Shown here: positions 1 to 7,428 of the stretch, one piece after another
Position numbering within the stretch: the first letter of the stretch is position 1
Layout: every line of letters starts with the position of its first letter
NCBI GenBank assembly: GCA_913053915.1
Contig: CAJXGP010000053.1
Coordinates: 1-8,921 of the forward strand
Length of the DNA stretch: 8,921 bases
Direction of reading: 5' to 3'
Origin: an uncultured Ignavibacteriales bacterium
GTDB lineage: Bacteria > Bacteroidota > Ignavibacteria > Ignavibacteriales > Ignavibacteriaceae
Notes under the pieces: generated by a model
What the model was told of the DNA's origin: nothing
Databases searched by the model: none
What the model saw: the letters and a program-made list of their open reading frames with translations, nothing else
Program-made: the position numbers and the translations under genes

Positions 1-130
1 TTGAACAATTAGATATTTATAATAACAGAGAATATATTAATTTCCGATTAATAGCTAACCTTACACAGAACTTTGATTTTGGGCGGTTAGTCATTCTAAG
101 CATGGCAAAAGCTTAGGTTGAATCAATTCT
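1..130. repeat. Direct repeat copy A (130 bases, runs off the left edge)
   Basis: Matches 2093-2222 without gaps, with 10 differences counted by eye: 9 transitions and 1 transversion. Bases 1-55 are identical. The copy begins exactly at the window edge, so it may be longer. It lies about 130 bases beyond the stop of the GH9 gene and would sit upstream of any minus-strand gene to the left. Confidence 0.9.
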
Positions 131-258
131 GTGTCTAATCTTCAAGCTATATTTAGGTGTTAAATTATTTCAAAAGATTCAACAATATGAAATTTAGCAT
201 AATAATTATACAATATAAGTTATTTAAACCGGATAAAGTGTATATTCTTTTTTACTAA
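131..258. other. AT-rich spacer downstream of the GH9 gene
   Basis: No coding region seen. It contains an AT-only imperfect hairpin (TAAATTATTTCA at 161-172 against TGAAATTTA at 188-196, with a three-base bulge) roughly 60-100 bases past the GH9 stop. There is no U tract after it on the minus strand, so I do not call it a terminator. Confidence 0.4.
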
Positions 259-2058
259 TTACTTACCATTCCTATTTTTCTTTATGTTTTTACCTTCGGC
301 TTGCATCGCAGATAAATAATAAGCTAGACTAGCTGTTCCGTCAAGCGTAGGTTCATTAGTTGAATAATCTCCCCAATCATCATGATAAACTAAATATTTT
401 GATTGGAATTCAGAATATTTATCAGGCTTGTATAATTTCAAACCAACTAAACGTTTGAAAATAGTTCCGTAAACAGGTCCGTCGACTAAACCACCATCAA
501 TTTGCCGGTGAGTAATTAAAAAAATTGGAGATTGAGGATCTGAAGGATAAACACCGTTTTTAGGCAATCCGATTATGAAACTTGTACCCCACGGATTAAC
601 TCCAAATAACCAATCGCGAAGTGCAGCTTCCATTTCGGCAAATGTTGTATCATTTGTAATTTTTCTATAAAGATTAGCCTGGGTAATTGCAGCGGAAACA
701 AGATTATTAGAACACCATATAAATGGGATTCCAATAAGAAACGGATTATTTTTACCTTTATTCTTTATTCTATTTAATCCCTGCCATAGATAGCGGGTGA
801 ACTCTTTTGATATATTTTTATCAGACGATTCAGCAAGAAGATAGTGCCCTAAGTTTATAAACGGATACCATTGATAATGCCTAGCAGTATCAGCACCCAT
901 CCAAGGTTTAACCGGCTCAATACTTCCCCAATAAACAGCTTCTTTTAAATACTCCGGATCATTCAGGGTTTTATAAAGCTGCACGGCAGCTAATTCCAAA
1001 TCGTCAACATAGTCACTTTCTTCATAAAAATACGGAGAATTATAACTAGCGGTTTGAGTAACACCTAAATCGGTTTTCGCAAATTCATAAGCTTGTATTG
1101 CTTTTATTTTAATTTTTTTTGCAAAATTAGGATAATATTTTTTCAATAATCTTGCACCCAAAGCAAAAGTAGAGGCAAATTTAGCTGCAGTAGAAGAAAC
1201 ACCCGTAGTTCTATTTTTATACTTACCTATCCCTTGTCGTTTTCCGGTAACAAAATAAACCGGTCTTCCCAATCCTTTCCCATATCCGTAATTTACTGAA
1301 TCGTGATCGGGTAACCTGAATTCAGTATGATCCCTGTCATCAGCAACTTGATTGTACATTATCCCGGAATCAGGATTCATTTTAACCAACCAATTTAACC
1401 CCCATTTAGCTTCATCTAGAATATCAGGTATGCCGTTTGCACCGGGGTCTCCGTTTTTATCATATTTATCAGTAAACATACCCGGATTCATCTCATACGC
1501 AAACATCAATTGATAATCCGCTGTTGCTGATGTTGTTACATATTTCAGATAATCGGTAGCGTCGGCCCAGCCCCCCTTTACATCAATATATTTCCCTTCG
1601 TTTCTTGGATTATCAACTACAAAACCGTCATGAGTGTAATCTGAATCTCTCAAAAAAGGATTATAACCCTCCTGTTGCTCGCGTATATATTTTAATAAAA
1701 AATCAGCAGTACCATTATATACATCATTATTAATCCTAAAAGTAGGAGAATTTATATTGGAAAATCTTAAATAATATGTTCCTTTCTTTTTAAAATTGGA
1801 AAAATATAATCGAAATGTACTTTTAAAACCATCCCAACTACCATAAGATTTAATTTTAGTTCCTTTCCACAAAACGTTACCGGTTTTTGCATCACGTAAC
1901 TCAAACGAATTTGGATTTAATTTCTCTTTACTAATTAATACAGCAACTTTAATAGAGTTTTGGAGATATCCCAGTTGGTTGATTCTGATCCAACTCTTCT
2001 GAGCAAAAATCAGATTTGGAATAATAAAAAATATTAAAATAAAGGATTTTAATTTCAT
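259..2058 (-). CDS. Secreted glycoside hydrolase family 9 enzyme (cellulase/endoglucanase-like)
   Basis: Predicted inverting glycosidase acting on beta-1,4-glucan-type chains in the periplasm or outside the cell. I start it at the ATG at 2056-2058 (599 aa), not at the in-frame TTG at 2098-2100. The ATG has GGAAG five bases upstream and opens a clear signal peptide (MKLKSF, hydrophobic core, cleavage probably after Ala19, IFA|Q). Residues about 22-110 form the N-terminal Ig-like domain seen in many GH9 enzymes (IRINQLGY start). The catalytic domain runs from about 115 to the end. GGWADATDY carries Asp166 and Asp169, matching the family's DAGD base motif with Gly replaced by Thr. HR at 517-518 fits the family's conserved active-site His motif, and STNEP gives Glu569 as the probable general acid. 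No carbohydrate-binding module or C-terminal sorting domain is visible. Some GH9 members are exo-acting glucosidases or glucosaminidases, so the substrate is open. Confidence 0.9.
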   Translation of the reverse strand: MKLKSFILIFFIIPNLIFAQKSWIRINQLGYLQNSIKVAVLISKEKLNPNSFELRDAKTGNVLWKGTKIKSYGSWDGFKSTFRLYFSNFKKKGTYYLRFSNINSPTFRINNDVYNGTADFLLKYIREQQEGYNPFLRDSDYTHDGFVVDNPRNEGKYIDVKGGWADATDYLKYVTTSATADYQLMFAYEMNPGMFTDKYDKNGDPGANGIPDILDEAKWGLNWLVKMNPDSGIMYNQVADDRDHTEFRLPDHDSVNYGYGKGLGRPVYFVTGKRQGIGKYKNRTTGVSSTAAKFASTFALGARLLKKYYPNFAKKIKIKAIQAYEFAKTDLGVTQTASYNSPYFYEESDYVDDLELAAVQLYKTLNDPEYLKEAVYWGSIEPVKPWMGADTARHYQWYPFINLGHYLLAESSDKNISKEFTRYLWQGLNRIKNKGKNNPFLIGIPFIWCSNNLVSAAITQANLYRKITNDTTFAEMEAALRDWLFGVNPWGTSFIIGLPKNGVYPSDPQSPIFLITHRQIDGGLVDGPVYGTIFKRLVGLKLYKPDKYSEFQSKYLVYHDDWGDYSTNEPTLDGTASLAYYLSAMQAEGKNIKKNRNGK

Positions 2059-2063
2059 GCTTG

Positions 2064-2068
2064 CTTCC
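2064..2068 (-). promoter_or_regulatory. Ribosome binding site of the GH9 gene
   Basis: Minus-strand GGAAG followed by five bases (caagc) and ATG at 2058. It decides the start, because the upstream in-frame TTG would put 14 polar residues in front of the signal peptide. Confidence 0.55.
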
Positions 2069-2092
2069 GGTTTATTTTTAATAATAAACACA

Positions 2093-2222
2093 TTGAACAA
2101 TTAGATATTTATAATAACAGAGAATATATTAATTTCCGATTAATAGCCAACCTTACGCAGAACTTTGATTTTGGGCGGTAAGTCGTTTTAAACATGGTAA
2201 AAACTTAGGTCGGATCAATTCT
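2093..2222. repeat. Direct repeat copy B, upstream of the GH9 gene
   Basis: Partner of 1-130. It ends 34 bases before the GH9 start codon, so on the minus strand it forms most of that gene's upstream region. The most conserved half is the one nearest the gene, which fits a shared promoter, operator or leader. A remnant of tandem duplication is the main alternative. Confidence 0.9.
2127..2145. promoter_or_regulatory. Inverted repeat conserved in both repeat copies (candidate operator or hairpin)
   Basis: TATTAAT, five bases (ttccg), ATTAATA: a perfect 7-base inverted repeat about 70-90 bases upstream of the GH9 ATG. The same sequence is at 35-53 in the other copy. Next to it on the minus strand is a weak sigma70-like pair, TTGGCT then 16 bases then TATATT, which overlaps the inverted repeat. 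The regulatory role is inferred from position and conservation only. Confidence 0.3.
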
Positions 2223-2224
2223 CT

Positions 2225-2284
2225 TATTGACATACTTAAAAATTTTGAATTAATTAAAAATAAATATATTCTTAAGTATCAATA
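2225..2284. repeat. Imperfect inverted repeat at the 3' end of the PorV-like gene
   Basis: ATACTTAA at 2232-2239 pairs perfectly with TTAAGTAT at 2272-2279. After a two-base bulge, TATTG at 2225-2229 pairs with CAATA at 2280-2284. The loop of 32 bases is nearly all A and T. The right arm overlaps the PorV-like stop codon and the left arm begins just after repeat copy B. It could be a weak transcript-end hairpin or a small insertion scar. It lacks the GC-rich stem and U tract of an intrinsic terminator. Confidence 0.4.
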
Positions 2285-3304
2285 ACTTATTCCAATTGAT
2301 ATAAATTGGACATTCCCAAAAATGCCGTAAGGTTGAAAAGCATAATTTACTCTTAAATACATTCCTGAAACTTCTTGCTTAACACCGAATCCGGCGGTAA
2401 AATTTCGTTCATCATAATTGAGCATATATCCGGCTCTGACAGTAAACGAATCTAAAAAATGATACTCTGCGCCAAATTTCATTCTTCCACCATAATCACG
2501 CGGGTGTCTTGATTCAAAACTTAAAACAATTGCCTTACCTGTTTGACCATCAATAAAAAAGCTTAATGGGTCAACAGTAGCTCCAAAACTAATTGCAAAA
2601 GGTAGAGGGAACTTTTGATTTTCATATTTTAACTCACGAGAGATGTTCTGTATAGTAGCTGCAAATTTAATGCCTTTATAATGAAAGTCATAAAATGTGC
2701 CCACATCAAAAGCAATCGTGCTTTGAACATACTTTTGCAATTTTCTTCGAAAATTGGGATCATTAAGTGAATCACCGGATACGGCAATCCAAGCTTTACC
2801 TAAATTTTGACGAACATACTTAATTTGAACTCCATAAGAAAAACGATCGGTAACTTTTTGAGAAAATCCCATCCCAAATTCAACTGCGGTAGGAGAAAAA
2901 GTACCTGTTTCAATATATCCTTGGGCATTATTAGCTCTCACAGTTTGATAAAAAGTACCGTAATCCATTGCAAGTAAACTAAAGCCGATTACACCAAAAT
3001 TCCCCAGACGAACTGCCGCTGCTACTGCGTTATAGTTAATATCTGCAATATCTTTTGTATGATTTAGACTAATATCGACCGACTTTTTAATTAACCCTAT
3101 GAGTGCAGGATTCCAAAAGATACCGTTTGAATTATAAGTTGCTACAACGCCAACCCCGCCTCTTCCCATAACTTCAGCAGAAACAGGGTTCGTTAAAAAG
3201 CGAAATCCTACCTGAGCTTTTTTTTGAATCTGTGCATTCGTATTAATAATGAAAAGAAAACACAAACCTAATAATATTTTAAAAATTTTTGGATTAAGTC
3301 TCAT
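2279..3304 (-). CDS. PorV/PorQ-family outer-membrane beta-barrel protein
   Basis: Predicted 341-residue outer-membrane barrel of the PorV/PorQ (FadL-like) family. Known PorV proteins carry type IX secretion substrates from the translocon to the surface attachment complex. The signal peptide is clear (RLNPKIFKILLGLCF core, cleavage near INTNA|Q at residue 24). Residues about 36-70 hold the family signature: FLTNPVSAEVMGRGGVG followed by NSNGIFWNPALIG, with the WNPA motif. The rest is alternating beta-strand sequence ending in FISIGISY, a normal barrel terminus with a hydrophobic/aromatic last residue. I use the ATG at 3302-3304, since a longer reading begins at a TTG upstream of the Shine-Dalgarno. 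The gene follows the FnIII/CTD protein by 59 bases, so a dedicated shuttle or anchor for that neighbour is plausible but inferred. It could instead be a general porin-like paralogue. Confidence 0.83.
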   Translation of the reverse strand: MRLNPKIFKILLGLCFLFIINTNAQIQKKAQVGFRFLTNPVSAEVMGRGGVGVVATYNSNGIFWNPALIGLIKKSVDISLNHTKDIADINYNAVAAAVRLGNFGVIGFSLLAMDYGTFYQTVRANNAQGYIETGTFSPTAVEFGMGFSQKVTDRFSYGVQIKYVRQNLGKAWIAVSGDSLNDPNFRRKLQKYVQSTIAFDVGTFYDFHYKGIKFAATIQNISRELKYENQKFPLPFAISFGATVDPLSFFIDGQTGKAIVLSFESRHPRDYGGRMKFGAEYHFLDSFTVRAGYMLNYDERNFTAGFGVKQEVSGMYLRVNYAFQPYGIFGNVQFISIGISY

Positions 3305-3309
3305 CAAAA

Positions 3310-3314
3310 CCTCC
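3310..3314 (-). promoter_or_regulatory. Strong ribosome binding site of the PorV-like gene
   Basis: Minus-strand GGAGG, spacer ttttg, then ATG at 3304. The core Shine-Dalgarno with a five-base spacer shows that the ATG is the true start and the in-frame TTG at 3314-3316 is not. Confidence 0.8.
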
Positions 3315-3363
3315 AATAAATACCAAAATCTTTTTTTTAATTTTCATTTACTGTTTTGGGTTA

Positions 3364-3675
3364 TTAGCGAACTAAAATAAATTTAATAAACTGATTTTTA
3401 AGTGGTTTCCCATTTATATCTTGAGCATTGGTAACCGCTAAAATATAAATACCGCTGGCAACATATTGGTTTTCATCGGTCCTTTGATTCCATTCTTCAT
3501 CGGCAGTACCGTAATGATTAATTTTTTTTACAATATTTCCTGTCTCGGTAAAAATAGTTAAAGTACATTTAATGGGTAAATTGAAGAAAGATATCTTATC
3601 CGGTGTTCCGGAAATTAAAGCTCTTCCGGCAGCCACCGTTGCCGGATTAGGAACAACCCTAACTTTATCTGTTTC
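3364..3675 (-). other. C-terminal sorting-type Ig-like domain
   Basis: This segment encodes about residues 605-707 of the secreted protein. VVPNP opens the domain, followed by a beta-hairpin (TIFTETGNIVKKI) and the SGIYILAV strand. These are the usual landmarks of type IX C-terminal domains and of the related FlgD Ig-like fold. A Trp before the turn (EWNQRTDENQ) leans to the FlgD-like variant. Assignment as a true secretion signal is inference. Confidence 0.6.
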
Positions 3676-5487
3676 ATTAAGTCCCGGTCTAAAAGGTACG
3701 GCGGGAAGTAAAGTAGCATTTAGAAAACGTGAGCTTTCAAGTTTTTGACCGGGATAAATACCATCGGTATTTTGTGTCCCGTTATTTACTGCAGTAACTG
3801 CATAATAATAATCGATACCTCTTGTAACATTAGAATCAACAAAAGTTGTTTGATTTCTATTTATTGTCGAAAATACTAATTTCCATTGTGCGCCGCTATT
3901 TTGGTCTAACGGATCATTAACATATTGTGCACCTTGTTTTCGGTAAACTTTCCATTCATACCAATCATCCACACCTGTGTTAGGGTCATTGAAATAAGAA
4001 TTATCCGGGTATGACCAACTTACAAAAATAAGATTGGGTCCTGATTTAACTTCGATATCCGGAGATGGTGGAGGAGCGGGTATATTTTTCCCTTTAACTA
4101 ATCTTTCCCAAGCCCAGTAGGCTCTTTGCATTGTTTCAGATAATCTTTTTTTACCGATTCTATAAATTGCACTATCTTTTTGTTCATCGGTTATCTTCCC
4201 TTGCATCCAAAGCTTACCAACGGAATCAGCCTCTTGCCAATTCATACTTCCGACACCAACAGCATAGGCAAAAGTAATTGAATCAAATCTTCCTATAGCA
4301 GAATTTTTAGTTAGCGAATAAGGACCTACGGTTATAAACCTCATTGGACCCTTTTCGGGTGAAGTTGCCAATCCTGCGGTTATAGGGTCCAAAGGAAATC
4401 TTCCGCGGCCATCATCTCCCCTATAAGTTAACAACAAACCGGCATCTCTTCTACCCCACAAGTCCTTTACAATTGAAGCATGCGGCATTGAGTAAGGTTG
4501 ACTTATGTCATCTACTTTTTGACTAGCAGATTTATCTGCATACAATAACGTAAAGCCGGGCATTTGAGGAGAATATAGAAAACCCGTTATTCTATCCGGA
4601 TCGCCGGTATCATCTTTAGAACCATTTGAATAAGCTCTAGTATTAGGATTTTTAGAATCCCAATAATAAGCTACATAAAGACTATCGCGCGGGGCATTTT
4701 TCGCTAATTGATTTTTTACCCTAAACCAACTGTCAAGATCATCCTGTCCTTCATGAGCAAAAGCTCCCATAACCGCTCTCTCACCGGCTTTCGTCGGTCC
4801 AAAACTAAATGATATAGGCCACCAAAATCTTATGGTTTGATTGGGCAATGTATCGCGCGAGGTACTTGCATTTCTAGGTAATTTTATTTCACCTGTAAAT
4901 TTATGAGTTGCTTTCCATATTATTACATTTGCTAGATTAGGGTTACTAAAAGCAGAGATTTCAACATGGCTTCTAATACCGAATTGCGGGAGAACATCTT
5001 CAAAAACAATTTTTTCGGCTACTTTCAAATTTTTATTAACATACCACCGGTAAGGCGGGTCAACTTCTATTCCATTAACTATTATATGGGGCGGTCGATA
5101 TCTCCTAACTTCATAAGCCCAATCAGTGAATCCGTAATTTGTTAATGCATCGCCTCTTGTATACATAGCATGTTTTTTGCCGAACTCATCTATTATTCCA
5201 TTTTTATCCAATACTAAAGGATTAAATATTTGATACAACATATTAGATTTGTACCAGTCAGCCGGATAATAAAATATTTCTGTATTTTGAGGGTGAGCAC
5301 CTGTTAAATCCCAACTGAACTGAGATTGTAACCCGCCGTCTCCCATTAGTTTATTCATACTTAAATTTATACCACCGACGTTTATCAACATAGGAGGAGG
5401 ATTATAATTGCGTTGTTGAGCAAATATCACCGTAAAAGTAAGCCACACAATAGTTAACAATTTATGCAGTATTTTTCTTTTTTCCAT
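3364..5487 (-). CDS. Secreted protein of unknown function with FnIII-like region and C-terminal T9SS/FlgD-type Ig domain
   Basis: 707 residues, exported: signal peptide MEKRKILHKLL with hydrophobic core and cleavage near IFA|QQ (residue 23). I do not recognise residues 25-470. They are rich in Trp, Tyr, Asp and Pro, have no Cys or obvious catalytic motif, and read like a surface beta-rich binding or structural region. A proline linker (IPAPPPSPDIE, about 469-479) leads into an FnIII-like region at about 480-595 (LIFVSWSYPDN, WKVYRK, YYYAVTAVN). Residues about 605-707 are a C-terminal Ig-like domain: VRVVPNPA, CTLTIFTETGNIVKKI, EWNQ, VASGIYILAV, ending KFILVR. This pattern matches the type IX sorting-domain/FlgD-Ig class. 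The start is ATG with AGGA six bases upstream. The gene lies 75 bases after the TonB receptor and 59 before the PorV-like barrel, so it is probably co-transcribed with both. It holds the slot that SusD-like lipoproteins take in classical Sus loci, but shows no lipobox or SusD resemblance. Confidence 0.85.
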   Translation of the reverse strand: MEKRKILHKLLTIVWLTFTVIFAQQRNYNPPPMLINVGGINLSMNKLMGDGGLQSQFSWDLTGAHPQNTEIFYYPADWYKSNMLYQIFNPLVLDKNGIIDEFGKKHAMYTRGDALTNYGFTDWAYEVRRYRPPHIIVNGIEVDPPYRWYVNKNLKVAEKIVFEDVLPQFGIRSHVEISAFSNPNLANVIIWKATHKFTGEIKLPRNASTSRDTLPNQTIRFWWPISFSFGPTKAGERAVMGAFAHEGQDDLDSWFRVKNQLAKNAPRDSLYVAYYWDSKNPNTRAYSNGSKDDTGDPDRITGFLYSPQMPGFTLLYADKSASQKVDDISQPYSMPHASIVKDLWGRRDAGLLLTYRGDDGRGRFPLDPITAGLATSPEKGPMRFITVGPYSLTKNSAIGRFDSITFAYAVGVGSMNWQEADSVGKLWMQGKITDEQKDSAIYRIGKKRLSETMQRAYWAWERLVKGKNIPAPPPSPDIEVKSGPNLIFVSWSYPDNSYFNDPNTGVDDWYEWKVYRKQGAQYVNDPLDQNSGAQWKLVFSTINRNQTTFVDSNVTRGIDYYYAVTAVNNGTQNTDGIYPGQKLESSRFLNATLLPAVPFRPGLNETDKVRVVPNPATVAAGRALISGTPDKISFFNLPIKCTLTIFTETGNIVKKINHYGTADEEWNQRTDENQYVASGIYILAVTNAQDINGKPLKNQFIKFILVR

Positions 5488-5493
5488 CTTAAT

Positions 5494-5497
5494 TCCT
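5494..5497 (-). promoter_or_regulatory. Ribosome binding site of the FnIII/CTD gene
   Basis: Minus-strand AGGA with six bases (attaag) before the ATG at 5485-5487. It is the only purine-rich core near this start and supports the full-length reading with its signal peptide. Confidence 0.55.
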
Positions 5498-5562
5498 GAA
5501 CTTATATTACAAAATATTAATTTATTTTTATCGGCTTGTTATTAGCTGTTAAATAATTCACA

Positions 5563-7425
5563 CTATAAGTTTACCCTTATTCCAAATAATATTCTCCGGG
5601 GGTTTAAGAAAATAGGGGCTTCCAACCAACCAATTTTAATATGATTATCGTTAGACTTATATTGCCCCCATTCATCATTTCCTCCTTTATCCGGTGTCTT
5701 TAAGGAAGTCTTATATTCGCTAAATTGTTCTTGAGTCATATTGCTTGGAATTAACCATTTGTTATTTGTTAAATTCTTAATAATAAGTTCAAATTCTAAA
5801 CTTCCGAAAGAAGTGTTAATCATCTTTGAAACCAGTAAATCTATATTCCATCTATTCACCACATTTGCATAAAATCTATTTTTCGGATTTGGTTCTTCCG
5901 GGTTTAATAAAATTCTTCCGCCGGCTTGCCACTTGAAATAGAAATTAGCCTGCCAATTACTTAGCCATTTTATCCCAAATAATGATGGACCAAAATTTAC
6001 CGGTGAGTGAAGATTGAGATTAATATTAGCTCTCGGTTGAGGTTCGGTAGTACTTATATTTGGCGAACGTAATAAATTTTCTCTATATTTAACTCGATTT
6101 TCATAGATTACCGCTACACCAACCTGTCCGCTGCTTATAAGCATATAATCATACATTGCATTGAAAGTGATATATTTTCCAATAGGCCTCTCTAATCTTA
6201 ATTCCACACCTCTAATATCATTGAAACGATCGGGATAATATTCTGAAACATCATTATCTTCATAGTAGTTTACATAAGTTCTACTCAAAGGAAGGTTTCG
6301 AACATCTTTATAATAAGTAGTAATATTCAGAAGGAATCGGTTAATTATCATCTGCTCAAAACCGAATTCATACGAAATTGTTTCACCCATTAAAAGTCCC
6401 GGTGTAGGTAAAGTAACTCCTCCTTGAGTAACATATAAATTATACATAAAGGCTGTAGGAGGTCGTTGATAAAAAAGCCCATAATTAAAATACATTTTGC
6501 TACTTTTCGTAATTGGGAAAGAGACACCGAGTCTCGGTGAAAAATACACTTGAATTTTATCTGCCGTTTCCGGCCAACCGGGAGGATTTGCTAGAAGATT
6601 TCTATATTTTAACCATCTTTCATAACTATAAGGAGTCCCTGGAAGATTTGGATATATTTGATTCCATAAATTCTTATAATTATCATTAAGAGGAAAACCA
6701 ACTCGGAAACCTTTTTTCATCGGATTTAAATAATCGACTCTGAAACCTGCATTAAGAGTCATACCTTCAAACTCAATCTTATCTTGTGCATAGAATCCCA
6801 ATATTAAAGGCTTTGCCGAATAGTATTGCCAGGTATCAGGTGAATAAGCAAGCTCAGATTGCAACCACGTACCGGTATAAACGAACATATTCTCATATTG
6901 AGCTGAGAAACCGACACCTATCTGGTGATGGAGACCTAACTGTGCAGTAAAATCACCTCTAAAGCGTATGGATAATGAGTGTGAAGAATCTACTCGCTGT
7001 GCTCCTCCATAAAGAGCAAACATATTATATGCATCATATCTGAAATTTGTTGATGAGTTGGGACTTCCATATTCCGGGACATAAAACTTATATGTTCTTT
7101 TAGCTTTATCACTATAAATATAATAATAGTCACTATGCCGGCTTGTATCCATAGAAAAGGGAGATAGATTTTGATCAGTATAATCCATTTGGAGATAAAC
7201 AGTATAAAATGCTTTATTCGAGACTAGCTGTGTTAATTTAACACCCCCTAAGATATATCTCTGTTGATAATATTGAAATCTACTTTTATTGAATAGTTGA
7301 TAAAAGCTGCCGCCGCCTAAAGTACTTGCTTGCCTTATGATTGAACTAGGGGTGCTGTTAAAATAATTATAACTGCTGGCCATATCAACCAGCGCACCGC
7401 CGTAGGATGTTTGCAAACATTCCAT
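5563..7425 (-). pseudogene. TonB-dependent receptor, C-terminal beta-barrel part (separated by frameshift)
   Basis: An open reading frame of 620 codons for the outer-membrane barrel of a TonB-dependent receptor. It continues the gene that begins at 8686. Typical barrel strands are visible: LILGFYAQDKIEFEGMTLNAG (about 207-227), YFSPRLGVSFPIT (294-306), LFYQRPP (317-323), SYEFGFEQM (351-359), YYKDVRNLPLSRTY (371-384) and RGVELRLERP (405-414). The terminal strand is RRILFGIRVNL. It has no signal peptide and no plug, and its first ATG comes directly after a TAA, so it is unlikely to be a separate gene. Authentic barrel sequence probably begins around SYGGALVDMASSY. With the upstream part the receptor would be about 1,035 residues, a usual size for receptors with a carboxypeptidase-like N-terminal domain. 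If the frame change is a sequencing error the gene is intact; otherwise the receptor is dead. Confidence 0.85.
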
Positions 7426-7428
7426 TTA
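7385..7428 (-). other. Frameshift interval in the TonB receptor gene
   Basis: The N-terminal frame ends with TGA at 7385-7387, and the C-terminal frame is closed by TAA at 7426-7428, so the crossover must lie between them. The downstream frame is reached by skipping one base. Removing one A from the minus-strand GCAAACATCC would give a smooth LNGMFATSYGGALVDM. The spot contains a perfect 10-base palindrome, GTTTGCAAAC, at 7409-7418. Confidence 0.8.

Noticed and set aside
54..119. Integron attC-like pairing (CTAACC at 55-60 with GGTTAG at 85-90)
   Set aside because: The pairing is lost in the second copy (CCAACC against GGTAAG), and no conserved attC arms or cassette structure are present.
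161..196. Terminator after the GH9 gene
   Set aside because: The hairpin is almost entirely A/T, bulged, and not followed by a U tract on the minus strand.
2059..2100. TTG start at 2098-2100 for the GH9 gene
   Set aside because: It would add 14 non-signal residues ahead of a good signal peptide, and the internal ATG has its own ribosome site. The extension also runs into the direct repeat.
3305..3363. Terminator between the FnIII/CTD gene and the PorV-like gene (CCAAAA/TTTTGG pair)
   Set aside because: Only six base pairs with a long loop, and the strong ribosome site immediately after it suggests read-through in one operon.
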